Assembly: GCA_022419385.1 (NCBI GenBank) | Contig: JAJUBI010000006.1 | Coordinates: 3,844,001 to 3,908,000, forward strand | Direction of reading: 5' to 3' | Origin: Paraconiothyrium sp. Pb-2020 | Taxonomy: Eukaryota > Ascomycota > Dothideomycetes > Pleosporales > Didymosphaeriaceae | Length of the DNA stretch: 64,000 nucleotides | Shown here: one piece after another, positions 32,281 through 43,490 of the stretch | How the letters are laid out: every line of letters starts with the position of its first letter | How positions within the stretch are numbered: the stretch's first letter is position 1 | The notes under the pieces: generated by a model | Told to the model about the DNA's origin: nothing | Seen by the model: the letters and a program-made list of their open reading frames with translations, nothing else | Databases searched by the model: none | Program-made: the position numbers and the translations under genes

Positions 32281-33351
32281 ATCAGCGATCTTCCTTCAGT
32301 TCAACTGCCGGAGGCATTCTAGTCTAAGCGCATACAGCAGGGCAAGACTGGCGGCCTTTTCTGCGGTCATGGTATGAATTTTCCAGCGACTGCTGAAGCA
32401 TTGTGGAGTTCGGTGGTGTTTATGGTGGAAAATGGTAGATACCCGGTAATATTGGCCCCTTTAGGTTCTCTTTCGACCGGATTTGGCATTTATTGCCCAT
32501 ACAGGAGACAGCAAAGCATCCTGATCCTTCATCGAATCTTTACTATTTCGTGGTGTCTAAGTGAATTCCTTTTGGACCTCTTTGCATTTGAGCTTTGTTT
32601 ACTGGACTATCCGCTCATTATCCTTTCTTTGTGGTGCTTGACCTCAAGCGCGGGTTGAAAATGGTTGATCAGGCTCCTTTTCGGGCATGTCGAAGTGGTT
32701 CGTATAGTGTCAATATTGTTCGTCTCGACAGTTGCGATCAACGTGAGTGATGAGAACAGCGTTTTGGCTCACTCGGATAGTACGAAGATGTATACTTATA
32801 GAAGATAGTTGAAGCTTGATTAGTACATGGGATCTTACAAACTTATGATAATCCTATTTACCGACTCCAGTGTGTCGTAGCGACGCATAGCCTCGGCCAA
32901 TCATCCGGCAGTCTCATTATGAGGGCCTCGATCCTTGCGAACAGAATCGCTCAAGCCGAGACCTACTGATATATGTTTTGACTGCATAATACAGCGAAGT
33001 GTAAATATATTGCTAACGGAGACCCGAGTATTTCGCTGCTTACGTATGGATCAGCGCGTTAGGATATGCCGAGACATATATGTGGCTAGCGGTGTGGAAG
33101 GGGCTACTAAACATGGTTAGACGATGAGGATTATACGCACGAGAGAAATGTATTGGCCATATTTGTCCCCATAAGGTGTTCGCTTTCTGGATATGATCAG
33201 GATGATGAACTTGGTTCCAGTCTGACAATTTTCGGGAAGAACTAAAGACCGATATGTGGTGCTCAATTTTGTTTACTCCTGTTGTTTTGCTTTCCTCGAT
33301 CTCGTTTCTGGTCACCACTGATCCACTCAATATATCATCTGCCACCTGAAA
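32281..33351. other. Gene-poor region, nothing recognised
   Basis: About 1.07 kb. A hydrophobic plus-strand frame at 32374-32658 lacks a credible start context and any family match; I treat it as chance. The right end should be the promoter of the DUF3632 gene. Confidence 0.4.
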
Positions 33352-34377
33352 ATGCACCACCTCCGCGATACACTACTGGGCCCCTTGCCGAAGGGTCCTC
33401 CCGAGCTCACCATGTTGGACCACATGACTTTAGATCGGCAAGATGTGTGTGAATGCATCGCTCGAGGAGAATTCGAGGAAGTCCGGGGAGCAGCCTTTTA
33501 CAATCGAACTTCTATCATCAGCGAACGATACTGCAAAGTAGGGGACGGAGTAGACTCTCTCGAAGGCTACCTACACTCCCTTTGGCACATTTATTACCAG
33601 CTCGCTCGACACACATCGCATGAAACGCGTGATCATGATCGCATAGTGCTTGACATTCTCCGAATTCAAGGACTGGGACCACTGGCCAGGCCTGTATCTG
33701 GACTATACGGAATCGACATCGCGCGAACAGTTGAAGGCACGCTGTGGAATGACCTCCCCTTCCTGGTCACTGACATGACCGACTTTTGGATCAATAGCTG
33801 TGCGTCTATGTCAGGCGTTCAACGGCTCAACTTTGCGACCTTCCTAGCCAAGCTCGCGTCAGCTCGCGTTTGCAAGGACAAGATGTGCCAAATCGCTCTG
33901 TTATTATTTCGATGGACCTTTGAGGAAGGTCGAGACCTCCGCACAACGGAGGGACCGGATGAAGAAGATGCACATCGGAGCATTGCCGTTTTAGACATTG
34001 CGCATTTATTGCCAGCAGCTTGTGCGTGGATCAAAGAGGCCTGCCACAATATCCTTCAACTCTCGGATGTCTCGTGGAATGATTTTCCAAGCATCATTGG
34101 GCAAGGTGGCCGGTTGTTCGTAGAATCAGAGTTTGGAAAGCGATCACCGACTGGATTTACGCCGTGGAGGTGGATGTTTTGGCTCAAGCGTCTCCATGAG
34201 GTTCGGGACGAGGCAAAAGAAGCCAATGAGCAACGCCTGGAGGAGTATGCAACCGACGCAATAGACTTGATGGTTTCTAATGTGAAGGAGCGGAACTCTG
34301 AAATTCTGAGAGCGTACCAGAATGGTGGGGACCTCTTGCACCAGGATGTACATCTGTTCTGTCTGGGAGAGGATTGA
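33352..34377 (+). CDS. DUF3632-family protein
   Basis: A single exon of 341 residues. The central block EGYLHSLWHIYYQLARHTSH, then DHDRIVLDILRIQGLGP and TLWNDLPFLVTDMTDFWINS, matches the DUF3632 pattern of filamentous fungi (LWphiyyqLAR, HDrlV.iL..l, lWkDLPff). The rest is helical, with FATFLAKLASARV and WRWMFWLKRLHEVRDEAKEA. These proteins are cytosolic by prediction and of unknown function, often in expanded lineage-specific families. The first Met at 33352 is used; an alternative start, MLDHMTLDRQ, lies 20 residues in. No intron is needed. Confidence 0.85.
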   Translation: MHHLRDTLLGPLPKGPPELTMLDHMTLDRQDVCECIARGEFEEVRGAAFYNRTSIISERYCKVGDGVDSLEGYLHSLWHIYYQLARHTSHETRDHDRIVLDILRIQGLGPLARPVSGLYGIDIARTVEGTLWNDLPFLVTDMTDFWINSCASMSGVQRLNFATFLAKLASARVCKDKMCQIALLLFRWTFEEGRDLRTTEGPDEEDAHRSIAVLDIAHLLPAACAWIKEACHNILQLSDVSWNDFPSIIGQGGRLFVESEFGKRSPTGFTPWRWMFWLKRLHEVRDEAKEANEQRLEEYATDAIDLMVSNVKERNSEILRAYQNGGDLLHQDVHLFCLGED

Positions 34378-34864
34378 GCAGTTAGACAGTACTTCGCTAT
34401 CAACGACCTCTTCGTGTTCCCTGTCACATCAATATGATACTGTCCAACACTTCGATCTGAGCATGCTAAACGCTGACAAACGTATTGTGTCCCCAACCTC
34501 AACGCAAATGAAGTGGTAGAGACAAGTCATTCACATGCACCTTCGCTTAGAACTTCACCTCGCTTGCACTTGCCATTCCGTACTCCGAAGGGCCAAGCCT
34601 GCCTAACCCCACCTTCCCCAACGATCCTAGCCTCCGGTGCCTCAAAGCCCCTCCGTGACGTCAGCTCCTCACCACTTTGCGGTACTCAACATTGACCAAG
34701 GCTCTTATCAGTCACGCGCATGGGTGCATAACTCTTTGCATAAATACCTTCTAGCACCTTTGTTCACACCCACATTCAGACATCTCGACTACGAACCATC
34801 AACCACGACTTCCCTCCAGAGAACCCTCTTCAAGCGAACCTTCGCAACCAAACCTATACACAAC
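34378..34864. other. Intergenic, promoter of the I78 inhibitor
   Basis: 487 bases. An open frame extends upstream of the inhibitor start (from 34637), but its extra residues are low-complexity and the family begins at MPLVVPG, so this is treated as the 5' leader. Confidence 0.5.
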
Positions 34865-35177
34865 ATGCCTCTCGTCGTCCCCGGAATTCAGAGCACGGGA
34901 GGACCCCAGATCGAAGAGTGGACGAACAAGTTGATGGGCAAGAAGCTTGGTGATAACCACGACGAGGTCGTACGTTTTCCCTCTCCTTATATCCTAGATA
35001 TCATCTTCACGTGAAGTTGCTGACCTTCGCTTTCAACAGACGTTCGCCAAGCAGGACCTCCCCCAGGAGCACCGCGTCCTCCAGCCCGACTCCATGAGCA
35101 CTATGGACCACAAGCCCGACCGCCTCAATGTCCACGTCGACGAGCAGGGCACCGTCAAGAACGTCCGCTACGGTTAA
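34865..35177 (+). CDS. Small peptidase inhibitor of the I78 family
   Basis: Two exons (34865-34969 and 35040-35177; 70-nt intron) give 80 residues. The C-terminal half is the I78 signature: FAKQDLPQEHRVLQPDSMST, then DHKPDRLNVHVDEQGTVKNV. The family is related to potato inhibitor I-like fold proteins and inhibits subtilisin-like serine proteases. There is no signal peptide, which is normal for many fungal members and suggests control of intracellular or vacuolar proteases. The start MPLVVPG was chosen because family members begin close to this point. The intron falls between the two sequence blocks and is phase 0. Confidence 0.92.
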
Positions 35178-35610
35178 GCGTTCCCCATTACGAGGTACAT
35201 GACATTATGAGCTTGGAGATGGGCATCCACTGAGCGCTTTCATGGACATTGCATAGCTCTGGAATGGGATAGGCATGCATCACGCTCCCAAGTGCTAGCT
35301 TCTTGATGTGTATTGGTAACATAATTGATGTAATGGACCGTGTGGAAGAGATAATAGTCATGTGCATGCTAGCATTTGTGATGTACAGCTGTATATCCCT
35401 GGAATCAACATTGATGTTTTGACAATCAGGAACACATTGTTATTGTACTTTTACCCTACTGTGTATGCTCAGAATAGTAGCACGTGCTGATGACCTCACC
35501 TAACCATCACTGCGTGTTCTCGATTCGTTGGGTCCTTTGCCTGATTCCTCAGTATATATACAAGCAGTGTTAAACACTATACAACTCTTTTTCCCCGGTA
35601 TATAGGCGCC
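35178..35610. other. Intergenic, no gene seen
   Basis: 433 bases between the I78 inhibitor gene and the reductase-like pseudogene. It should contain the inhibitor 3' region and the relic promoter of the pseudogene. A TATATA-like element lies at about 35554-35560. No coding frame. Confidence 0.4.
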
Positions 35611-36478
35611 ATGTCGAATTATCCCAGAACAATGCGCGCCCTCATGCACACGAGGCCTGGCGACCCGGACGTACTGCCCGACACCACGCCTAAAGAAAGA
35701 TCACATATTCATGCAAGTTAAATGTTGTGGGCTCAATCGCGTTGGACTGCGTTCTCGCGTTCGAGATCCACCCGCTCAAGGAGACTTCACCAGTGACGAG
35801 CTCTTCATCGATAAGCCGCGTGCTATACTCGGTGAAGAACGTGTTGGTATTGCTGCCGACAATGGAGGCAGGAGGGTATTCAAAGTTCGCGATACAGTGG
35901 TAACATACTTTTACGGTATAGGCAAGGCGTTCGACGGAGCATACGCAGAGTACACACTTGCACTGGCGGACTACGTCTACAAGATTGATACGAAGCTGCC
36001 ATTCCAGAGTCTTAGTGCCATTCTAGCCACTTTCATGACGGCATGGGGCTCATTGTACCAGCCTCTTCATATTCATAACGGAGACGCACTTCTCATTCAT
36101 GGAGGAATTTTATCCATGGGAACTGCGGCCATCATACTCGCGAAGCGCGCTGGCTGCCATGTGGCAGCGACCACCCGCCAGATAGCTAAAGCTGACCAAC
36201 GGAGGCAGACTGGTGCGGATGGTGTGCTCATTGACGGCGGTGACCGGCCCCTGGCTGAGCAATTGAGGAACACACGAATTAGTCGGACTTGATAAGACCT
36301 CTGACGCTTCACACGTACAGTACGGGTAGTGTGTGTTACAGGCAGTCTGAAAGAGGTGTGGGCATTGAAGGAATGGGCCCCGGCGAAGATTATTGAAAGC
36401 GGGAAGAAGATTATAACCTATCAGTGTCCGACTGATCATTATCACGAAGGCGTAGAGCAAACTTTGAATAGTATATAG
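35611..36478 (+). pseudogene. Decayed medium-chain (zinc-type) dehydrogenase/quinone-reductase-like gene
   Basis: The relic begins MSNYPRTMRALMHTRPGDPD, then shifts frame near 35708 to VKCCGLNRV, where the family has a VKAFGLNR block. The middle is well preserved: AILGEERVGIAADNGG, GKAFDGAYAEYTLALADYVY, TAWGSLYQPLHIHNGDALLI and HGGILSMGTAAIILAKRAGC. Stops at 36290-36292 and just after break the frame. Family-like sequence resumes as CVTGSLKEVWALKEWAPAKI and then ITYQ. The segment between the dinucleotide-binding fold and CVTG is shortened. It would have been an NAD(P)H-dependent reductase of the GroES-like/Rossmann superfamily. At least one frameshift plus multiple stops makes it non-functional. 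Confidence 0.8.
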
Positions 36479-36976
36479 CAGCAGTAGAGAATGGATCAAT
36501 AGGAATGGACAGGTTCGTTGGAAAGACGCTGGAAGGCTTCGAAGGCATCGTTGAGGGGCACAGGCTGATGGAGGCAAATGAGCTCAAAGAAAAGGTGGTC
36601 GTAAGACTGTGAGGCATTACGGTTATAAGGACGTGCAGGTTGATCCCCCTGTGATCTCATGTTCATCGATTGAGAGATGTGCTTATCTGGTGATTGGTTC
36701 GCATGTCTCTTATGCTTGCGTGAGACAGCCACAGCGCGCGGCTGAGCCCCCAAGCCTCAGCAGCGAAGGATTGGACTCGCCCTCAAAGATCAGTTTAACG
36801 ATCATGCGGCACTTTGATGACAAGGATATGCTGACTCCACGGTCTTTTGAAGTCAGATCTGAACGAGTCACGCGAAAGTCTGAACAGGCCGCTTATTATC
36901 TGTTCAACGTCTTTTAAGTATGCTCTATAAAGCTGAAAATTTCTGCCAGAACTTCTAGAAGCTATCAACCGTTGAC
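36479..36976. other. Intergenic, no gene seen
   Basis: About 500 bases between the pseudogene and the SMP-30-like gene. Only short frames without motifs are present; the right part is the promoter of the SMP-30-like gene. Confidence 0.4.
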
Positions 36977-38218
36977 ATGAAATCGAGCCTGATACAATTG
37001 GTGTTAAGCTCCTATACGGAAGCGGCGTCTGCCCACTCGATTGCATCAAGATGTCCAACACTTCCGCTCAGAAACGTCGCATGCGTCAACCGCTACGCTG
37101 CAGTACTCTCTTTTCCATTTTCACGCCCAACATCTCTCAACGGGTCAATCAACGCTCTCGATCGTTTCTCCAATACCTCCGTTCCAGCACCGTCCTTCCA
37201 CTTCATTCGTGACGCAAGCTTTGTCGTCTTTGACGAATCCAGAGGGGTCAAGATACTGGGCCAGTCACCAACTCTTGAAACAATGTTCATTGTCGACAAT
37301 GTTGTCCATGAAGCTCCAATCTACGTTCCTGAACTGAACGCTATCATTGCGTCTCCCCTGGATCCGAACACTCTGTCTCAGATCATCATTCACTTGGACC
37401 CTACACCGCCGAAAATATCGGACTTTACACCAGATCCACCAACTTACGCGGTCAATGGCGGCCGATACTTCAAAGGGACCGTATACTGGGCCGTTGCAGG
37501 CGGTTCCGTGATCCTAAACTCCACCAGGATCGAGCAAGCACCCGGCATATACACCCTCGACCCCATCACCCGCAAAACCAAGCCTATCTTAAACAACTAC
37601 TTCGGCCAGCGCTTCAACAGTCCAGACGATCTCGTCATCGATTCCTCAGGCGACATCTTCTTCACCGACCCATGGTACGGCTCCAAGCTAAACGTGACGC
37701 AAGATGCACCCGTCTTACACCAGCAAACATATCGCTTCCGCCCATCTACCGGCGCTGTAGATATCGTGGAAGCTAGCATCGGCATCCCAAACGGTATCGC
37801 GCTGTCTCCTGATGAGCGCACTTTGTATATCTCTGATACATCTGTTACTAATTTCACGGACGCGGATCCGAATGTTATACCGCGGTATACATGGGGCGCG
37901 ACGGCGGGAAAAAGCCTCTACGCTTTTGACACTGTTGATTCGCCTGCTGGGAAGTACCTGATTAACAAGCGGCCGATATGGTATCCCGAAGAGCTTGTGG
38001 TGGATGGCCTGCACGTGGCGAGGAATGGGTATTTGGTCGGGGCGTCGGGGTTCGGAGTCGATGTTTTGAGTCAGTGGGGAGAACTACTGGTTAGAGTTCA
38101 GACTGATTTCATCGTCAACAACGTGCAGTTTGTGGGGAAGGACTTGTGGCTTTTTGGGCAGGGAAAGATTGCTCGAATCAGATGGAGCTTGGAAGGCTTG
38201 AAGGGAGCAAGGAGTTGA
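36977..38218 (+). CDS. SMP-30/gluconolactonase-like beta-propeller protein
   Basis: A single exon of 413 residues. The six-bladed propeller signature is clear: GQRFNSPDDLVIDSSGDIFF followed by TDPWYGSKLN, then GIPNGIALSPDERTLYISDT and ELVVDGLHVARNGYLVGAS. SMP-30/LRE-like fungal proteins are lactonases or related hydrolases using a divalent metal; Glu77-type and Asn/Asp ligands are expected in these loops (Asn in FNSPDDL, Asn/Asp in PNGIALSPD). The N-terminus is weakly hydrophobic, so secretion is possible but not certain. The gene ends 32 bp from the converging dihydroorotate dehydrogenase gene. Substrate unknown. Confidence 0.88.
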   Translation: MKSSLIQLVLSSYTEAASAHSIASRCPTLPLRNVACVNRYAAVLSFPFSRPTSLNGSINALDRFSNTSVPAPSFHFIRDASFVVFDESRGVKILGQSPTLETMFIVDNVVHEAPIYVPELNAIIASPLDPNTLSQIIIHLDPTPPKISDFTPDPPTYAVNGGRYFKGTVYWAVAGGSVILNSTRIEQAPGIYTLDPITRKTKPILNNYFGQRFNSPDDLVIDSSGDIFFTDPWYGSKLNVTQDAPVLHQQTYRFRPSTGAVDIVEASIGIPNGIALSPDERTLYISDTSVTNFTDADPNVIPRYTWGATAGKSLYAFDTVDSPAGKYLINKRPIWYPEELVVDGLHVARNGYLVGASGFGVDVLSQWGELLVRVQTDFIVNNVQFVGKDLWLFGQGKIARIRWSLEGLKGARS

Positions 38219-38250
38219 AGTTCTTGGCTGGATTGATACATTATGTAATG

Positions 38251-39422
38251 TTAGTTGGGGGCTGATAGCCCTTTTGCAATGTCTGCGAAGGCCTGAATGC
38301 CTTTGCGACCTAATGCAGTCCCTACGCCTACAGCTGTCGCACCCACGGCTTTCATTCTTTTGTACCCCTCGGTATCCTCGACACCACCCACGCCAATAAT
38401 CTGGATGTGATTGAGCTCGTCGTGCTGGAAGAGCATTCCTTTGATCGTGTAGACGTTACCAAGCGCGAGTGGGTGCAATGGTGCGCCTGCCAATCCCCCA
38501 ATTCCGGTCCCGTTTGCGGAGTTAAGAACGTGGTGGAAGTACTCATGGGGATCTGGGGAGGACTTTGTAGATTCAGCAATTGGCCGGAGAAGCAGAGAGG
38601 AACCGAGCGTGTTGGTCGCTGTTATAAAGGAGATGGGACAGGGAAGATGAGCAGGTTCGGCTTTTGCGGATTCCAACAAAGCGTTAATTAGTGATTGGTA
38701 TTGATCATGATAAGTGTAAGGCGGTGTCTTGATGCCAATCTATGTTCGCAACGTGGTTAGTATAGCTTATAGTGATCGTGTTTTGTTCTGCATACCGGGA
38801 CGTGCATTGTGCCGACATGCGTATGCTTTCCTGTTATTACCGGTTCTACCTGCTGCGCAATCTCCTGTTTCAGAGCAACTAAATAACCGAGGAGGGAATC
38901 AGAGCTATACGCTGGTGGCGGCTTTCCTGGGATGTTTGGACAAGACAGATTGACCTCCATAGCGAGCGCCATACGGACGTGATGTTGCTGTTCAAGTATT
39001 TGCTTGTAGCACGAGACCACCTCTTCTACCGTCCCTGTGATCGAAATGATGAATGGTTTGATTCGATCTGTGCTCGTTTTTCCTCCAGGCAGACGATTCG
39101 ATATTGTCTTGATGTAGCCAAGGTACTCTTTCAGCGGCAACGGGCTATAACCGAGCGTGTTCAAACTGCCGCTTGCGTCTTCGTTTTCTTGCTTTGTTGG
39201 ATTTGCGGAGCCAGCTTCAAGTGTAGTTGAGTTGAAGAAAGCGAATTGGTGGATGTTCTCATCATTGGGAAACCCCTCGAGTAACGACGTTCTTGTGGTT
39301 ACTGCACCAGTATGAGGACAGTCGTAAAGCTCCTGCAGTTGCTCGAGTGTAGAGCACCATGGATTGGCGGAGTTGAGCAATGGTGGTTCGATATGGATTG
39401 ATCTCAATGGTTTGTCCATCAT
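38251..39422 (-). CDS. Dihydroorotate dehydrogenase, class 1A (fumarate type)
   Basis: Two exons (39422-38796 and 38739-38251; 56-nt intron) give 371 residues. It starts MMDKPLRSIHIEPPLLNSAN and carries the family 1 core: CPHTGAVTTRTSL, the active-site loop EVNLSCPNIPGKPP with its catalytic Cys, IGIKTPPYTYHDQ formed across the intron, then FITATNTLG and the FMN phosphate-binding end IIGVGGVEDTEGYKRMKAVG. There is no mitochondrial presequence or membrane anchor, so it belongs to the cytosolic class 1A, unlike the quinone-linked class 2 enzyme that normally serves pyrimidine synthesis in filamentous fungi. It oxidises dihydroorotate to orotate, or a related substrate. It is divergent from a Zn2Cys6 regulator. 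Confidence 0.9.
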
Positions 39423-39857
39423 CCTACGCAATTCAACTTGGAATTCCTAGGCTCGCCCTTTAAATGCCTGCGAGACGATTCGACAATGGCCTGAGTGAGG
39501 AAACGTACGGCTTCTCTTGATACAAGGTGGCGTGATACTGGGGATTTTGGATCTAGACTACGAGAGATATGAAGCGATGTAAAGATAGGGTGCCGAAGCT
39601 AGATAAGGCTAGATGCTGATACCAATGTGGGGAGCTTCACGTGATTGCGCGCTAACCTTTGGAACCCGAGCCTTCCAGGTCCCTCTTCCGACCTCACTTG
39701 CAACAATGGTCAGAACCTTTGTTGCACAACAACACTGCCGCTCGGTATAGATGTAGAATTAAGATACTCTTTGATACAAATCTCGCCGACGACATCAAGA
39801 TGAAGTATCCTTCCAGAATAGAGAGGTGAACTTCGACGCTGTCAAGTGGGAGGCACC
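39423..39857. promoter_or_regulatory. Divergent promoter between dihydroorotate dehydrogenase and a Zn2Cys6 regulator
   Basis: 435 bases between two divergent start codons, so both promoters lie here. This layout suggests, but does not show, that the regulator controls its neighbour. No obvious CGG inverted repeat was picked out by eye. Confidence 0.4.
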
Positions 39858-41533
39858 ATGTCCGACTTCGAGCCTCCAAAGAAGAAACGGCGCGGTGGGC
39901 CACGCAGAAAAACGGGTAAATTCATCGGTACCATGTCGATCGAAACTACTACTAACAACTTCAGGATGGTACGTTAACGAACAGTTTCTACCTAATATGT
40001 GCAATGACTCATGCAACCAGCCATACGTGTAAAGCCCGACACAGCCGCTGTGATGAGAAAAAACCGGTCTGCAGCAACTGCGAGCGACTGAATCTAGAAT
40101 GCAAACAGTCCGACTTCATCGCGCCCTCCTCATGGAACAATACGCCGGCCGCGGAGTCAACTCCTATTCCGGAACCAGAAATGACCATGGATGAGATGCA
40201 ATTGATTCCGGTCCAAGCCCAAGATTCCTCAGATGACACTCTATTCATGAACTTCGAGCAACCCACTTCTACCTGGGATATCTTCAGAACCAGAATAGAC
40301 GGCCTAGACCAGGTCTCGGACGAATCGCCGCCAAATGATGTGTTTACGCAGTTGAACCTCGCCGTACCCCGATCGCCGGTGTTGACCTCTTCCTCTTCCA
40401 TATCTATCGAAGCACCTATATCTCTGACAGCTGAGACTGCTTTTCTTCTGCAAACGTATCTACGAACGGTCGCAAGGTGGATGGATCTCATGTGTCATAA
40501 TTCCACATACCAACTCATTATCCCCAAACTGACACTTAACTCACCTCTCCTTTTCCACTGCGTCTGTGCCTGTAAGTTTCATGGCTAGTAATTTTAAAAG
40601 CTCCGTCTCACTTTCAATCTAGTCACGGCAAAGCACCTCTCCCTCTCCAACCGTCGCAGTACCAATTGGGAACCCACGGCTCGCCATCACTATGGCCTCG
40701 CTTTGCATTACCTCATTCAAGCACTGAATACGCCCAATCACCACCACGCTCTGACCGCTACCATTCTACTCTCCAGCTATGAGATCATCGCAGGCATCGC
40801 CTCTGAGCACCACCGCCGCCACATCCTCGGTCAGACCATGCTCATCAAGCACCACAACATCAACGCGCAGTCTACTGGGTTGGACAAGGCCAATTTTTGG
40901 ATCCATGCGCGGCATGAGATTGGATTTGCGCAGACGACAGGGCGGCCATTGATGCTTGACCCGGAGGAGTGGAATGTTCATTGGGAGAAAGGCGAGACGC
41001 GAGAAGATGTGCTCGGCAATCAAGTATTATGGATCCTCGCGCGCGTTCTCTGCCTCATTTACGGCGATGAAGGCTCCACACCATCCGGAAAACGCAAGCG
41101 CATCGCGATCCTTCAAGAGCTTGAAGAGTGGCGCTCCGGTCTATCCGAACCCTTCATCGGCATTCCTTACGGCGAAGAAGACCCCGAGGGTTTTCGGAAA
41201 GTGTACTTCACCGTCACAGCGGCAGCCGCCGCTGCGTTCCTCTACCACGTTACGCATATCCTGCTCTACACTGAGCCCACTTTACAAGACGAGAGCTACA
41301 AGCCACTGATACAGGACCAGGCGATGCGACTGACGAACATTGCAATATCGGAATTCCCGGACTCTTTGAGGGTGTTTGCGACGCATGGCCTATTCTTCGC
41401 GGCTAAGCATATACAGGGTATAGCCCGTAAAGCACGCATTTGGAACATACTGAACGATGTCGAGGCTGAGCTGGGCTACCATACGCGAAGCATGGTAAAG
41501 AGGCTACAGGATCTCGTGGAGCAGGGCTCGTGA
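39858..41533 (+). CDS. Zn2Cys6 transcription factor with a 4-nt microexon
   Basis: Four exons (39858-39915, 39965-39968, 40021-40571, 40623-41533; introns of 49, 52 and 51 nt) give 507 residues. The first exon encodes MSDFEPPKKKRRGGPRRKTG. The zinc cluster is completed only if a 4-nt exon (GATG) is included: RRKTGCHTCKARHSRCDEKK followed by PVCSNCERLNLECK, giving all six cysteines. The rest is the fungal regulatory domain: LTAETAFLLQTYLRTVARWM, FTAKHLSLSNRR, HHALTATILLSSYEIIAG and HARHEIGFAQTTGRPL. It is a nuclear DNA-binding regulator divergently placed from the dihydroorotate dehydrogenase gene. Targets unknown. Confidence 0.9.
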
Positions 41534-41737
41534 TCTACCAGTCCTTGATGCTGAACACATTCAGGGACATCGGAGCTTTCAAATCCCTCTACACAATGAT
41601 TGATTCAGAATCTGTACTAGCAACAGAACAGTTCCTTTGTGCCGCTGTTGATAGATGAGATGGTGTATAATTCTCGGGGTGCCATTTAATTCATCCTACG
41701 AAGCGCTTGTCAACCGCCCGCCCAACTCCTTCACAAG

Positions 41738-42422
41738 CTATCGAACTACACCCTGTGTCTTATGTGGCAACCACTCGTCGAGGTCCTCACTTTCCAGGCT
41801 TTCAATAACAACCGAATCTCCTGGTAACCGGCTGTCCTCTCGCCTTGCAGTCCGGTGCGACACTACTGGAAGCGCTGCTGGCGGCTGCAACTTCTCGGCC
41901 TGTTCCATGTCTGTGTTCGCTTTCCTAGCCGTCCCATTGAATGTGTCTTCAACAGTGCCCTCTGTCAGTAGTGTATGAAGAGACCTTCTACGCCAGCAAA
42001 AACATAGGAAGAAAGCTGCGAATGCAATGAGGAGTGCGCCAAATACAACTCCGAGAGCTATCCCGATCTTCGCGTTGTAGTCAAGGCCCGCATTTTCGAA
42101 GGCTTGAGCTGAAGGTTGTGCGGTTGTTGTAGGGGTTTCTGTTGTACGTGATGAGGATGATCGGGATCTGGTTATGGTTTCTGTAATCGTTGGTGGAGTT
42201 TCATATACATTAGATGTGAATTTGGATGGCTTTTGTTCATCATTGGGGCTGGTTCTGGAGGACGTGATTTCTGGCACAAGCGACCATCCGTCGAAATTCG
42301 AGTCTAGGATAAGATGAGATTGGAACGCTGCATGAGATGATGAAGGGAGCCGCACCTGTGGCTCGAACAGGTACGATTATGGTTGCTGTGGTATCGCCAT
42401 TTGCAATTACCACGGCGGACAT
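41738..42422 (-). CDS. Single-pass membrane protein with Ser/Thr-rich ectodomain
   Basis: Two exons (42422-42356 and 42303-41738; 52-nt intron) give 210 residues. The outer part is Ser/Thr-rich (TITETITRSRSSSSRTTETP, TTTAQPSAQ), suited to O-glycosylation. One membrane helix (AKIGIALGVVFGALLIAFAA, then FFLCFCWRRR) follows, and a cytosolic tail with an acidic end (SLESEDLDEWLPHKTQ). This is the architecture of fungal mid2-like or 'TM+Ser/Thr' wall-sensor-like proteins, but no WSC or cysteine domain is present and the N-terminus is not a clear signal peptide. The start may therefore lie further upstream in another exon. Function unknown. Confidence 0.7.
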
Positions 42423-43490
42423 GTCTTATTCAGGCCGCTTGTGAGTATAATTCTGGTCCGTTGAGCATGTGCTCACTTGCGTCAGATTGTGCGTGCGTAA
42501 GTCGCGCCACAGCTGCCTAACGAAGTGAAAGGTTAGGTAGGATGTCTCTACTCGCGGATGAAGTTCTACTGGTAGACTATAAAGGCTGTGCTCCTCTCAG
42601 GTGCACACAAGTTCGAAGTAAATAGTTGGCACAGCGGCACAGCCAAACACTGCTATCCAAGCAGCCATTCAGTGTCAACGGCCCGGACCCTAGCCACGGA
42701 ATAGCCACCTCATTCGCCAGTATCTCCGCGTACATGCAATAACTGTGTCAGGTAGACATATACGAGCTGGGGGCGATTTGATAGCTTGTAGCTTCGCTCA
42801 TAGGGCCTTTCGCAATTGATATGGTAAGACTCGATTTCAGAGCTTGCTCATGACAATCAACACATTGAGTTCACAGTCCTGTCTCAAAAGGTCGCAGGAG
42901 CTGCAAAGCAGACAGCGCAATTCAAGCCTGGACAGTGACTACCTCCAGCTCCAAGTAACGGCGTACGTCACTTCCCAAGCTGTACATGCAGGTTTCAGAC
43001 TGTATGCTGCTATGAGGCACGGTCAATACTCACCCACTGTCACGCTATATCCCGCTGCATTTTGGAGATTGTATATGTCGATGACCTATTCACAGACCCA
43101 CAATTGCTCCCGGGATGTCCGATGGTTTTGTGGAATAGAATATATCTGACAAGCTGAACGGTGATAAATTAAGTGCATTGGATGTGGCCGGCCTCGCCCT
43201 GTAGAAGAGCACGAGACCGAATCGAGGTGGGGACGCTAAGGCTCGAAGTGGGCTTAGTCATGCTAGCATACGCAGCCGTGGCAGCGTTGGTCCACGGAAC
43301 ACGAACACGCAAGGTCGTTCTGCCTGAAGCGACGTGTATTTATAGATGCAACAATGCGCTCATTGCGCTTGAATCTACCAGCTAACCTTCCAGTAGCCAA
43401 TAGCTAATCACAGGGAAACAAAATCCCACCGTAACCTTCCTACGCTGCTATACCAGACCACGCGACGCATGCTCCGCGCATATCGCAACT
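42423..43490. other. Intergenic, no gene seen
   Basis: About 1.07 kb. Open frames at 42844-43149 and 43173-43385 have no recognisable features. The region should carry the promoters of both flanking divergent genes. It could hide a missing 5' exon of the membrane-protein gene. Confidence 0.4.

Noticed and set aside
32374..32658. Hydrophobic 94-residue plus-strand frame
   Set aside because: No family resemblance, no start context and no splice partner. Probably chance in AT-rich sequence.
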